Assembly (NCBI RefSeq): GCF_022539315.1
Contig: NC_066319.1
Coordinates: 29,288,093-29,352,092, forward strand
DNA: 64,000 bases
Direction: 5' to 3'
Source: Serinus canaria
Taxonomy: Eukaryota > Chordata > Aves > Passeriformes > Fringillidae
Every line of letters starts with the position of its first letter. Position 1 is the stretch's first letter. Made by a program: the position numbers and the translations under genes. Under the pieces are notes generated by a model that was given only the letters and a program-made list of their open reading frames with translations, made no database searches and was not told the DNA's origin. Positions 27,201 through 39,684 of this stretch are shown in pieces.

Positions 27201-30130
27201 TTCATCATCACTGCTTATGTTGTCAAGATATTTACAGTGACAACAATTTCTGCAAAGAAAAAATCTTGAGTCTTCTATAGGGAAACCCAGACTAGGCATT
27301 CTTTGTCCTCCTGCTCCAGTAACTGATCAGGTTCTTGAGACTGATGAGGGATGCTAGGCCATGCTCACTATTCACAAAATGTCTCCTGACATATTTTGTA
27401 GTCATAGTTCTTCATTGTAACATAGTTCTGTATATGTAATGTGACAGAAAAGAATAAAATCCCACTTTATATAAATGGCTAATCTCATTGGGACCTGTTT
27501 CTGCACTGGTTCATCACTTTTCACAGCAATAATCTACATCTGCCTATAGAGAAAACTATACAGAACCAGACAGCAAAGGTAAATTCACTTGTAGCTGTGG
27601 AAGTCTTTGATGGCCTCAGTACAATTTGGAAATCCCAGTTAGAGGCAGGTATTATTTTGGACATACTTTTAATGCCTATAGATCACTAATTAACAATTTT
27701 TATAATGACAGTGACAGCAATCAACCACTTAATATTCCCCTTAAAACAGGGCACACATCCACACATCTTGCAAACCTTACCACACATCTTGCAGATCTGA
27801 CCTGTGGTTTTCATCTGAGCTCTCAGCATCCAGCACACTGGCAAACATACAGAGCTTCCTGAGCCATCCAGCATCTCAGTGAATGATTGTTTGTTTTGTA
27901 AATATTACTGGCCACAGCTCAAAGGAACTTTTCTATGCTTTTGATCTCCACTACAAATGAAAAGGACTGAGCAGCATGTGGCCAGGAAAAACTGCATCCA
28001 TCAAGAGGCTATGAAAACTTCTGCCTAGAGAGTCAGTAAAAAAGGAAGGTAAGCTCTTCCACAACAACTATTTATACAAAAGTTCTACTTTATATATTGA
28101 GAAACTGTAATTTTCACCCATCCATCCTTTCTCAGAAACTCAGAAGTTCCATGAGGGTATGTTCCAAAAGAACACAGGGTTTGTGCACCTCACCAAGCTC
28201 ACATGTCACTGCATGCAGAAACTAACATTATACACACATGCTATCAGTGAGAAGGAATAAGTTACTCCTTAGGCATAATGCCTAGAAAATTGAAAGAAGA
28301 GTTTTCCATGAAAATATTCTAGAAAAACATATAAATATTGTTAGTGAAGTGCAGAGTTATAAGTATGCACTTTACTACATGCCTTAGGATGATTTCAGAT
28401 CTTCATTTCTTCCACAGATGCATTTCTTTGCCAGGTTCTGACAAAACTGTTCAGAAACTGAATGATTACACTGCAAAATAATGTTATGCCTCCATCTATA
28501 AAACATAGCAAATAAACTGCATTCAGCTGGTCTTTCATTTTCCAGTCTCATTTTCCCTTCCCCTTTCATGGCTGCACACATAGTCAGCAGAGTTTCCTGT
28601 GAGCACCCACCCTAGTCTAAACCTCAAGAAGATGGGTTGAGGACTCTTTCTATACAAATGTTCTATGTGGTTTTAAATCTATCAATAACTTGCATATCAG
28701 CTTGACAGGTGAGCTGCTCCAAAGTTGTCACCCACACTGTTAGGAAGCTGTATCTTTCTAAGGCTGAAGTTTTACCACTTGTTCCAGTCACTGCACACTC
28801 ATACACATTTGTTCACCCAAGCAAGAAGATTGAACTGCCAAATAACAATCCCAAGCATAAGTACCACTGTAGTCTCACACTGGCACCAGACTGCCAAAGC
28901 CTTTTATGGAAAAGACTTCTACAACACAGACTGGGTTTTGTGGTCTCCCACAATATCTCCATACTCTGCCTAAATTCTGAGAATCAAAACTGAACACAAA
29001 TTCCAGCAGAATTCTACCAACCCTGGGTACAGAAAAAAACCAGCATTCTTCCTTTCTATTTGGAAATCCTGTTAAAGCATATCAGGATCCCATCAAGGGG
29101 CTCTTGGCCAGAGCTGATTAAAAAGACAGTTTCTGCTGAGGAAGTTCCAACTACTTTCCTACCCTGGGATAATCTCTGGACCATAGTTTAAGGCTGTTTC
29201 TTATGCTGTATGCACAAACTTGCATTTTTCCCTTGATTCACACTGCCTTTACTTGGCTACAGTAGAACTACACAGAATGATGGCTAATCTTGAAAAAGAA
29301 GTTAAAAACCAGACAAGGAGAGAAACAGAATAACCCATTAAATCATGAACACATCCAATAAAAGTTGTGTGCAAGTATGCTGAGAGTCAAAAAGGGGAAA
29401 GCCTTCTGTGCCATTGTCTATCCTGGAAATTTCCTGGGAAACCATCACATTGATGGAATGGATCTGGCACCATTCCACAGAATTAAATTCACAACTGAAA
29501 ATTAATCTTCAAAATAGTTACTAGTTGCTGCTGGTGTTTAGAAGGAAAGTATCCCTTCATTCTAGCATCCCAGCATTCTTGTATGCACTACTACATCAAA
29601 TAATTTGGACATTTTGGGGAGCATGGACACTAATTTTATTAATCAGTTTCATTCCAATGCATTTGCAGTTGTCTTCAGTACAGACTGAAACCTTCATTTT
29701 AGGGCAACAGATTGTATCTTGAAATGAGAACAGTCAAGAGGAGTGCAACACATGGACCTACCCAGTTCCCCTATAGTCCATCAGGCATTTATCTGTAAAG
29801 CCCAAGGGCCAAAGGCCAAACTTTAAGAACTATGTTACATTATCTTTTGTTTGTTTCATTTTGCAACATTTGTTGCACAAGCATGGAAGTATAAACAGAA
29901 TGATGCTTCCTTATCAGTGGCTTGTCTCGTCCAAGACTGATCCAGTGGCCAGAAGCAGGTTCTCCAGCACCATCACTGAATGACTTCACAGATACTGGAT
30001 TACCCTACCAGTAAACCTTCTGGGAGAACAGTCTGGACAAGGAGCAAAAGCCTTTGCTTACACACACATTCCTTCTTCACTAACAAGGAAATAACTCAAA
30101 CTAATGTAAGTATCAAGATTGCTTGGTATA

Positions 30131-30190
30131 AACACACCCATGCACACACATAGACACAGACACACATATATATACACACACACATATGCA
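30131..30190. repeat. Compound CA/TA microsatellite
   Basis: This is an interrupted array of CACACA, TAGACACAGA and ATATATATA units over about 60 bp. Confidence 0.8.
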
Positions 30191-30554
30191 TCATACACAG
30201 GGCCTTAAACCTAGAACCACAGAGAACCTGCTGGTGGAAACTATTAGTAAGAGATGGTCGGAAAATCAGGTCTATCTGCCAGCTTATGGCTGCAACTTCT
30301 CCAAGCTTTTTGTGCTCAAGTGCTTAAACTCAAAAAACTGTGCTCTATCGACTGTAGACTATAGTTACTTAGAATTTCTGACTTAGTCTTTGGCTGAGTG
30401 AAGTACAGGTCTTCATGGAGTGAAATACAGGTCCTTACTGTTGGGTCATTAGTTTGGCCTAAGTCAAGAAATTGACTGGCTGTAGAAGAAATGTTTCACC
30501 TTTAGGTGACTGGTTGGCATCCAATACAATAATCAGTAGAGGCTGAGTGTCATA

Positions 30555-30593
30555 ATCAGACAGTTGTTTACTGTCTGATGCAAATTAATTTGC
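30555..30593. other. Hairpin abutting an octamer-containing palindrome
   Basis: ATCAGACAGT (30555-30564) pairs with ACTGTCTGAT (30570-30579) across a 5-base loop. It is followed at once by the perfect 14-bp palindrome GCAAATTAATTTGC (30580-30593). The junction makes ATGCAAAT, the POU-factor octamer, and TAATT homeodomain cores. Whether it is a bound element cannot be seen from sequence alone. Confidence 0.7.
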
Positions 30594-31837
30594 CAACTTA
30601 CCAGTTTCACTACATACTGCAGGATCTACATTGTCAATGGCCTTCACAACAACTCTAGACATTCAGCAGAAGACTAAATGAGAGCCTGAGCTTCCATGCT
30701 GAGTGATGGGATGTGGAGTCTCCAGAACAAAGCTGAAATGCACTGATAAGCCAATAGAACAGCTTGTATCACCACTGCTTGGGTTCAAAAGCCCAAGGAC
30801 AAGAGGAAAGAGACTACAGTTTGCAGAGAGCTCAGCTTAGTGCCTTACAGTAATACTAAAATCTACTAAAAAGTACAGTCTGGTTTTAGCAAATATTTTC
30901 CTAACTACAGATGTAAGTAGAAGGCACAGCTGTTTCTGTCAATACCCTGAAAGCACCAAAACTCTTTTCATCTAGCCTATATTAGGTACTAGGAAAACGT
31001 TAATGTTGACCATGAGGTGTGATTTAAAAGAGGCTCTTTAAACACACCTTGGTCACATCTGGTTAGTTACTGTAAGTTCATCGCTGATGTTACGCCCAGT
31101 TACTTTTTCAAGGAATGTCAACATTTGAGGGCTGTAACTTACTGGCAGTTTAGTGTTATCCTGGGATTAATATGAGAAGAGGGAAGTGGGCTGTGAGTTA
31201 CAAGGGGATGTGTACTGCAAGAGATTTGGCAAGCCAGAGTTCTCATTAAACCAAAATTAGGGATGTTCTAGGTCTGTATGTATGCTATTAATCACTACCT
31301 GGGGCTTACCAACAAAAGTAGTTTTTCCATTAAAAATTCATTGCTCATTTCAAGAGGAAAAGAACTATCCTATCTGCAGAGTTAAGATTTGGGGAAAAAA
31401 AAAAACCAGAATTTCTTCAAGTTCCCTTAAATGCATTCTAAACTGATACAGAAGGCTTCAGAAGAGAAAATATTTTTCTACTCCTGCCTTCAAGCAGCAC
31501 TATTCCATGTCAAAATTTATTAAGTATTTATTAACCTGAGTAGACAGAAAAGATAATCTTCAAACCATCAGCACATTTAACAGCATCAAAGTAAGTAGAT
31601 TTATAACTAGGGAATTAGCTATTAGGAGAATTAGGATCCCTGTCTTTTGAAGAAGTCACAGTTAACAGATCCAGTACATACTGGAGACTCATCAGAACAT
31701 GCAACCTTGTGTATAAATTGATAAATAGGTATAACAAATGTAGCACAACAAAGAAGAGCATATATAGAAAATGACAGTAATAAAGAAAAGTACATAACAG
31801 ACTAAAATGTAGCATCATAAGCTCCAAGAATATTTCC

Positions 31838-31990
31838 ACCTGGAAGTGACCTTGGGTCTCTCATCCCATCTCCAGTATCTGGGACAGCTATCTCAGACCA
31901 GCTTACTCAGGCCTTTACCCATCCAGATTTTGAAAACCACAGATGATACAGACAGTAGAACTGCTCTGTGCAGTCTGTAGTGTTCAGAGT
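31838..31990 (-). mobile_element. Degraded CR1 LINE fragment
   Basis: The plus strand shows CTGGAAGTGACC, AGACCAGCTTACTCAGGCC, TCCAGATTTTGAAAACC and CTGCTCTGTGCAGTCTGTAGTG. These appear in the same order as the reverse-complement CR1 3' region (GGAAGGGACC, ACCAGGTTGCTCAGGGCC, CCAGGTTTTGAA, TCTCTGGGCAACCTGTTCCAGTG). The terminal octamer tail is not seen. It is much more diverged than the copy at 41.5 kb. Confidence 0.7.
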
Positions 31991-32977
31991 GCAAAGGGAA
32001 ATAAAGAAACAGGCAGTTCAGAAAATGCAGAAGGAAACACAAAAGAACCTCAAAGTGTCACAGAAAGGAAAAAAAAGGGTAAGGGAAGAAAGTACAGTTA
32101 TTTTAAAAATAAGAAAACAAGTACAGGAAAACATTTTTTAGTGCTTCAATTTATCCAGAAGCCTAATGTGAAGGGTCTGATTCTTTAATACTTGACTTTG
32201 TAAAATAAAACAACAATCCAAAACAAAACAGAAAATCTTTATGCCCTTTAAGCCATCTCAGCATAGACTCCAGAACCTGAGATACCTCAAATCACCAGCT
32301 GCTTACAAACAGGTAGGCTGCAGCAATCCTGCTGAGCTGTGTTTGACACGTCTGCCAAAACTTTGAGGATAAACAATGAATGACACTATTTTGGATGTTG
32401 AACTTTGTAGTTCCATCAAATACGAAGCTGATCACCAGCCCTCCAGCTAAACACATCTACTATATGGCTCTTTGAATGTTTCCCATTTCAAGGAACTGGG
32501 AAATTTCAGGAAAGCATGGCAGGGCCATTTTTAGGGCTGGTGAATTGAGGAAACATTTCAAGTTTTGCTTCCTGACCTATTTGTTCTGTTATCACAATTC
32601 CGATCGCAGAACCTTCAAGCACAGGAGAGCTTTAATGTTGCTGGAAATGGGGAAGAGCAAGAATTCTTGCTATCAACTCTGCTGCCACTACATGGTCAAG
32701 CCAGATGAAGACAAAAATGGAAGAACAAAATTATCACCACTTGGTTTATTAACTGATAGCAACAAGGCACATAGGGCTATTACAGCTCAGACACTGAAGG
32801 CACAAGGCCCTTGTTGGAAGAGTTTATACTGATCACAATCAGTCCAGGCATCGCAGGATTCTATGAGACTAAAGGGTAAAAAATATTTTCCCTTCAGACC
32901 CTGCTACCTTTTCTTACTGACATGACTTGCTATCACTAGGTCTTGATGTCTTCATTTAATGTTTGAAAGACTTGTGT

Positions 32978-33390
32978 GTCGTTGACAAGAGTGTGACTGC
33001 CTCAATAATCGATTCAGTATGGATGGAACTGTGTCCCTGGAGATAGAGACGAGACTGGAAAGGCAGCAGAGGCAGCCAATGAGACAAAGAAGAGGCCTTC
33101 TTCTGAGGTTAACTACGAGGGAGTGCATGCCATGTAATGTTTCGATGACCGCCATGCTTGCTCCACAACAGACAGCACGCTGAGATAACATTAAAATCTA
33201 TGCCTGTCCTCTTCTTAAGGCACCGACAATAATACCAAAGGTAGCAAGATTATTTTAGCATTCAAAGTAAGTAATCAGGTGATGACAGGAAGCCACATCT
33301 GAACTAAGAAAACCCCACAGAGCTTCAAGTGCCCATGACGCAGTCTTTTCCAACTGAGTGTAAATAGGACATGTCACCTCACCCAACACC
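32978..33390. other. CpG-dense stretch of unknown identity
   Basis: About ten CpGs fall in roughly 400 bp (for example GTCGTTG, ATCGATT, GACGAG, TACGAG, TTCGATGACCGCC, GCACGC, CCCCGG), while the several kilobases on each side have very few. A 79-codon minus-strand frame (32952-33191) runs through it but shows no family signature, signal peptide or splice context I can recognise. It could be a repeat or processed sequence that has not yet lost its CpGs, or a hypomethylated regulatory element. Confidence 0.5.
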
Positions 33391-33729
33391 CCGGACCACA
33401 ATGTTTTGAAGGTAGCAAAGGAGGAAACCACACTGCAAAGAGGAAGCAACAAAAGCAGTTTTAAAAAGCTTGCAGGCTTAAACCAACTGTATAATAACCA
33501 GAAACAGCTATTAAATTCTGAAGTAATAACACACATTAGCAATTAAACTGCTGGAACTGGACAGCAATTTCTCAAACATTTTCAATGGCACCATTGAGTA
33601 TAGGAACTGTTCATGACTCTATGCAAGGCAACCACTGGCAAGGTATTGTTTATCAGAGCAATTAGAATATGGCACACCTCTACCACAAGTACCTGTGCAA
33701 AATGCAAGGCAAACACCACGTAATTTCAT

Positions 33730-34371
33730 ATGGAACTAACAAGTGGGGCCAACCAGGAAACAGTTTTATTTTTGTTTTATTTTTCTACTGGTTTAGCAAA
33801 ACAACATCTTTTTAATTTGAAGGGTGCAAGAATGGTGAGAGAGAGAAAAAGGAAACATACAGACAATAACCCAGATGTTATTTTGTGTAACATGTCTCTA
33901 GTTACGATCAAGAACCTCTGCCTTGTCTCCTTTCTAGGTTCAAGATTTTTATTTTACCAGAAAAAATACATTTCCACAGAACATGCTGCTTCTGATAGAA
34001 CACATTTTTGTTTTCATTCGTATCACAGTTGTCACAAAAATTTTCAGCACAATCAAAATAAGTACTTTATCATAGTGAGATCTGCTGAAAATCCACTGTT
34101 TTACAGACACAGAAAGTTGCAATCATTACTTATTTGTTCAAAATGCTTTTGTCTCAAAATGCAGGTGACCTTCTACCACCTTAAAAAGAACCACCAAATC
34201 CTGGGCTCAAGCTATAATAAAGTCAAAGTTGCCCTGTATTGCATGGGCACATATTACATACCAATAAACTTGCTTTCAATTCCTATTCAGCCTACAGCAC
34301 ACAAATACTCTGTTACAGCAAGGGAGGAAAGCAAAGTATCCCTAAGAAAAATCCACAGCTCATTCAAATAA
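33730..34371 (+). other. Longest open frame (213 codons), no recognised product
   Basis: The ATG at 33730 follows an in-frame TAA at 33721, and the frame stays open for 213 codons on the strand opposite RAD51B. The peptide is rich in Lys, Phe, Tyr, His and Cys, has no clear signal peptide, membrane helix or domain, and reads like translated AT-rich non-coding DNA. No promoter, poly(A) signal pairing or splice sites support it. At this base composition a frame this long is uncommon but possible in 64 kb. I do not call it a gene. Confidence 0.25.
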
Positions 34372-35194
34372 GTTTTCCAAGTCCTTTGCTCTGTTATTAT
34401 GGCACTAAGAGGATATAACCTCCTCTCACCCATAGGATCCTCTCATCCAGGCACTTCATTTTATCAGAAGGCAGGTTCATCTCAGGTTATATCTACACTG
34501 TGTGTGGTAAATGCTAGAAAGATTATGCTGTGCTGACCTCTCTGCCTCTGACTAATCTGCTGCTGGAGCCCTCTGGATCCAAACAGCTTGTTTCACACTA
34601 GTTCACATGACCATCACAGCGCTGACTAAGAGGCAGATGCACCCTCAAGAAAAGCAGAACTGGACAGTTTTGGATGGTTAGCCAAGACAAGGACTCGGCC
34701 AAAAGCCATTAAGGACTTGACATGCTGATCCCATGCTGTTCAGAGTTACCTCATACTAACCTGGAGGAAAATAATGTCACAAGTCTTTGCTCATTTGCAT
34801 GATTCTAGTTCACAGTCAAAAGAACAAACTAAAGGCTCCATGAAGTTTTTGGCATTTTTAGCTGAACTGTGAACTTTTCCTATTGAGATTCAGATTTGGT
34901 CACTGGCAGGCACTCTATTAGCTTGAAGGCACTAAAGTTTGTCCTAAACTTCATTCCTACCAAACATTAACAAGAAAAGATTTACAGACTTCTAAAGCTC
35001 AAAAAACCCCTGCAGGTCCATCTTCTTAGTCACTCGACCTTCAGTGGGTAGCAGTTTTCAGTGGGTAGCATAACTCTCAAACACGACAGGCCTTGTTTCA
35101 AGTCTTAAAACATCAACATTATCAGTTTGAAGTTAAAACAGTGGAGAGAGCAAGGGAAAAGTAAGTTGGGTGGTATTTATGAAAGATCATTCAG

Positions 35195-35285
35195 CAGCAG
35201 ATGCTGATGAGGACTGAACCCAGGAATTTGGTACTTGAGGCAAATGTTTACTGCCACTGAGATGAGACTGTAGGCCAAAGGGAGA
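35195..35285 (-). repeat. Ancient tRNA-derived SINE head
   Basis: On the minus strand, ATCTCAGTGGCAG (an A-box-like pol III promoter near 35255-35267) is followed by ACATTTGCCTCAAGTACC and then CCTGGGTTCAGTCCTC (a B-box-like GGTTCANTCC near 35210-35223). Spacing and wording resemble a tRNA body from D arm to T arm. No intact cloverleaf with CCA-side acceptor pairing is evident, so a SINE head or tRNA pseudogene is more likely than a tRNA gene. Confidence 0.55.
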
Positions 35286-35382
35286 CAAAATGTCATATTT
35301 CATAGCATAAACAACAGTAAATGAAAGACATGGCAACTCAGGCTTCAGCATAAATGAGCTTGTCAAATCCCATCAGCTAGGA

Positions 35383-35425
35383 TTTGAACTGTTACCCTGC
35401 TGAAATGCCTACTGTTGTTTCTTGT
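35383..35425 (-). repeat. Possible SINE core remnant
   Basis: CAGCTAGGATTTGAACTG on the plus strand resembles the reverse-complement MIR/tRNA B-box region (GCCAGGATTCGAACCC). Only about 40 bp supports it. Confidence 0.3.
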
Positions 35426-37828
35426 GATCAAGTATTACCTGAGCTCAGTAACCACAAGTCAGGCTACAGGCTTTAACAGTTTATTATTAAACCCTCCTAC
35501 TGATCTTTGGAAGTGGTCTGTATTGCCTGAGTCACACAAAAACAAACAAGAGAAAACATTTCATATTTTTGTTTAAGAAGCAAGTCCCCGTTAGTGAATA
35601 ACTTAACCCAGCAGTGTCAGACAACCAAGAGTTGGTGTTGATCCCCCTCTAACTACCCTGGGAATGTATCACTGCTCTGTTCCAAACTTGCCTGCTCTGG
35701 TTCCTGGTGAGAATGTCCCTACTCTGGCTATGGCTTGATGACCAGCAATTGGCTTAGATTCTTCTGCTTTCAGGATGGCTTTGAGCACTACCAGACAGCC
35801 TGGAGTGAGCTAGCACCAAAAGTTCTGGTTTAATTTCTTATTAAAGTTCTCTAGTTGGTGGACATCAAAACCACCCCACATAATGAACAAACATACAGCG
35901 AGCAAAGATCACTGAGGACTTGTTTCAAAATCTCAGTGAAAAGCCCACTGCAGATGCAAGCTGGAAGAAATTTGAGGTACAAAATGAATCTTACTGGAGG
36001 AGCTGGTTGAAAATGGGAGTTTTCATGCTTTCAGTTTACTTGAAAAAATATAGGACCTCCTATACAGTATACATTCCCAGAACGTCTTGGAGCCAAAAGC
36101 TTCAAGCAGTTGAAATAGAATTCTGTATTTAGATTGCTTATAATAAATTTTAATTACGCACCATTCTGCATAATTTACAGTTCTTCCTTAGACCCAAATT
36201 ACAAAATCCAGCCTTCTGTTTCACTAAGCAAAACCAATAAGCAATGAAATTTGACAAGTCAAAAATCTACTATTAAAAAAAAAAAAAATTGAAAGATAAG
36301 CAAGGGAAGAAAAACCTGGATGGAATCAGATATTTTAACAACTCTTGAATTTATTTATTTTGTGTGCAAGACATCAAAAATCTTTCCCCATTCCTTCAAA
36401 GCTACAGAAGCATAGCTGTTGAAGCCTGAAAGCGTAGTTCCATACCCTTTTGCTTTCAAATTAAACAAATGATCTCAGATTTTGGATAAGTTTTTGACTC
36501 CAGGGAAACTATGCCATTAAGAGTGCCAGAAACACATCTAATTGATGTGTGTCCCAAGAACAGCTCAAAAGAGGGTAGACATACCACATATAGATTTCAA
36601 GGAAATTACTGAAAAGCCACAGAGCTTCAACAGAATGTGATATGTGAAACATAGCATATGAAAGACTCACTATCAAAAGGGTAAATTCAGTTTGGGAGAT
36701 ATTAATCTGATTACCTAAGAGGTACTATGAATTGGATATGCTCCTTTGTGCACCAAATCCAACCTGGACAGATGGAGGAGACTTTATGCTCCATTTTCTG
36801 ACGTATAATTAGTGTTTAAGGGATGATCAAGTTACAGAGGCAAAGTTTCAAACAATTTTTTCTTTTTTACAGTACATGTACAGTGACCTGTAACAATAGA
36901 TTTTCTGACCATTTTACTTGGGTTGCTTATACAGTCCCCAACTAGACTTTGCTGTTCTCATTTTCAGTGTCATGCTTTCTCTGCACCCACCTGACAGAGA
37001 AGCAGTCCAGCAATGTCCTTGAACAAAGCACTTCACATAGAGCTCTGAAACTAGACTTGTGCAGACTGAATTCTGGGCTAATTTTATGCAATGCAGGTTT
37101 TAATTCAAATGATAGGAAATTTTATTATTTTTCTGCACCATAACCCTCCTCTTTCCTTCTTGCCATCACTGGCAATTTTCAGGATCTGTTGACAAAACAG
37201 CATGTAAAAATAACCTGTTGCAGGCTCCTCCCCTTGTTGGATTTACAGAACAATGCCACTGTCAAATTCCATGCCTGTAAATTAACAAGTCACTGGTCTT
37301 GGGCTATCAGCTATTAAAACATTACTGTTTTCCATTATGGCAATGAATGTTTTCAGAAGAACAAATTTGAAATCTATTTTTGATTTTGTTTATAAACTCC
37401 ACTTAAAATTATGTCAGAAGAAGGTTTAAAAATCAGATGTCTAATTAGGACATCTGTATGGACATGCCATTTTATGCTAAAAAGGCTGTTTGCATGGCTT
37501 ATCAAGCCCTTAGCCTTGCAGGCTACACCAACCATCACACAAGGCCACCTTCTGTTTATTTCTCCATCAGCATCCTACACCCATAAGACTGTGCTCATAT
37601 ACACAGGTATATGAATAACAGAATTAGTTTTACAAAATAGGGAGGAAGGCTTAGCCCATGTCCACTAACACTGCCCTATATAGCTTTTAATTACTTTTAA
37701 CAAAACATTTAATTATTTCAGCAGAGAGAGACAGACATCAATCCTTTCGTTAAGGCAAGGAGTACTCAGGGAGAACAGTTTTGGAAAGGGTGGCTCGTGG
37801 CAGAAGTGGCAGCTGGTACCCATCCAGC

Positions 37829-37862
37829 AGCCGTGGCCGCGCCACGAGGGCGCCGGGGCTCT
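37829..37862. other. Short CpG-rich patch
   Basis: Seven CpGs occur within about 34 bp (CCGTGGCCGCGCCACGAGGGCGCCGG), the densest CpG spot in the window. A GTAAGA follows about 25 bp downstream on the plus strand, which could be a donor-like site of an unannotated transcript. No frame of useful length accompanies it. The hAT-like element starts 264 bp further on. Confidence 0.55.
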
Positions 37863-38125
37863 CTGCCAGCCAACTGCTGGGGAAGTAAGAGGGACAGGCG
37901 AGTTCAGGAAGAAAGACTGCAGCAGCGTGGGAGGACTATGACCTTTTGATCCCCAAGATGTTCCTGATGTACCAAAGTGACATGTCAGCTCTAATAAGCT
38001 GCGCTCTCAGACTGGTGGCAGGGGCCTACAAATTACTGTGAGATCTGAAGGCATTTGTTGTGATGATCCTGGCCTGGATGGGGCACATCAGCGCTCCCCC
38101 AGCAGGGCTATCTGACAGTCTACCC

Positions 38126-38301
38126 CAACAATTCCCAACCCAGGGGTTGTAACCTCCAGCAGGGTCACAGCCGCACAGAGTGGGGTCGCAAGCCTGACAG
38201 AGATGTGATTGTTTGTGTTAGTCTGTAGGGTCGCAAGCTTGGCTGGGGTGAGTTCACCACCAAAAACAGAGGCACAAACCCAAACCATTTGGGAACAGCT
38301 G
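38126..38301. mobile_element. hAT-like non-autonomous DNA transposon (MITE), 176 bp
   Basis: Imperfect terminal inverted repeats are visible: CAACAATTCCCAACC at the left and, reverse-complemented, CAGCTGTTCCCAAATGG at the right. They share the TTCCCAA core typical of hAT/Charlie ends. The flanking 8-mers GTCTACCC (38118-38125) and GCCTAACA (38302-38309) agree at five of eight positions around CTA, as a decayed 8-bp hAT duplication would. Inside, GGGTCGCAAGC occurs twice, a GGGTCGC motif common in Charlie-type elements. There is no transposase. The element keeps more CpG or recently lost CpG (TG/CA) than its surroundings. Confidence 0.6.
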
Positions 38302-39684
38302 GCCTAACAGATTTTGCTCTGAAAAATGACTTCCGGATAATCAGCTAAAACATGCCCAAAACTACTGCCTTGCATATCCATGTGCCAGCCTGAAACAAGG
38401 ACTCCCCTGACAGGTATCAGACTGGCTCAAATTACTCCTAAAGAATCATGGCTGCGTCCTCAGTAGTAACTTCTGGTTTGCTTTCTTTGTGACAAATTTT
38501 CCATTGTTAACAGTGCAGCTATTCTTTCTTGAGCCATTGTCTTTTCTACACCCTTCCTGGTGCTAGTTAGGCATCAGCTCATGCAGGAATATTCTGTAGG
38601 TTGCCTGAGGGACTGGAGCAACAGCAGGACATTTTGGGAGAGCAGAAACCAGTAAAAACATAGCCTTCCTTTAGTTATGCTCTGGGCATTTTCTCTTTCT
38701 ACCATTTCTTCACCCATCTTCCTGTACTGCACTGTGACCACTTAGGTTGCTCTCCTCTGAATGCTTCTTTTCTTATTTTTTAGTATAACTGACACTATGA
38801 GAAGACTAGTAGAGTCCACATTAGATTAATCTTCTTCATGGGAAGCATGTAAAATCTACTCATGCTCTCTATTTTAATTAAGACATAATGCACCAACTGT
38901 ATACTGTCTTTTATTGTTTTATGTTTGGGATTCAATGTAATATTTTAGGAGCAGACTGTCACTGGGAAGAAGTTCATTCACATGACAGAGCATCCAACTT
39001 CAACGTCCAAAAAAGGCCAACAGGTTATAAACTTCCATCATGTAGACAATAAATTATTATTGCAATAATAAAGAAGGAAATAGACAGAAATTAAGCAGAA
39101 ACACCAATGTGCTCTTTTTACGATTAAGGGGAATCATCAATCATAGAAACTGCCTGAGATTAACAAGGAGCCAGTTTTTTCAAACATCCTGCAGTAAACC
39201 CAGAGGAAACCCAGCTGGAACTGCAACTAGAATATAGGCATGAGACTCTAAAATTATCCTCTGTCCCCTCACCCTCGCCTTCCCTTTTGGTATAGCATTT
39301 GCACCTCAAGTCACTTTTAATTGCTCCAAGTTCTGCAGGTGAGTCATATGTTTCATGCAATGTCACAAGCCAAATCTAATTCCCTTAGTGATGTTTTCCT
39401 GTGTATCAAAATCCTTCTAGTCCCTTCCAGCTCCATCAGAAGAAAGATCCAATGATGGTATTATAAAACTCCGGAAGAAATGGAACTGAATGCTGCAGAT
39501 TACTGAATATTTTGTCCACAGCTTTTGCAGATTAAAGGATAACACACAGTGAGGAAAGACAGAACGTAATTGGTCATTGTGCACAGGGGCAAGTGGTATT
39601 TAGCTCCTTCTTGCTCTTGAATTCATTTTTTTACAATGTAATTTGAAAGATAAGGTCCACCAACACTGACGTGCAACATGTAGG

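Larger units (their letters stand above)
6221..30130. other. Long intronic block without recognised genes
   Basis: Nearly 24 kb hold only simple sequence: the 15-bp duplication with T16, the TA array at 10.6 kb, the C/G-rich tracts at 11.7-12.0 kb, a purine-rich stretch near 15.63-15.66 kb, a small repeat of AGATAATC wording near 19.99-20.03 kb, and T16 at 24.27 kb. Open frames up to 157 codons (15313-15786) and 147 codons (9654-10097) show no domains or splice context. No young transposon was seen. Ancient or conserved non-coding elements could be present but cannot be judged without alignment. Confidence 0.55.
30594..38125. other. Intronic block with scattered old repeats
   Basis: Besides the listed CR1 fragment, CpG-dense stretch, long open frame and SINE heads, the block is diverged AT-rich DNA with an A14 run at 36275-36288. 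A 118-codon plus frame (32476-32832) has no recognisable similarity. Confidence 0.55.

Noticed and set aside
30600..30640. The minus strand reads an Ile-Leu-Gln-Tyr codon run followed by GTAAGT, like part of the next RAD51B exon and a donor.
   Set aside because: A TAG stop lies directly upstream in frame, the preceding Trp-Ser-His residues are absent and the following residues do not fit. Judged coincidence.
35195..35285. A functional tRNA gene on the minus strand.
   Set aside because: A- and B-box wording is present, but acceptor-stem pairing and a convincing anticodon loop are not, and no T-run terminator is placed correctly. A SINE head is more likely.
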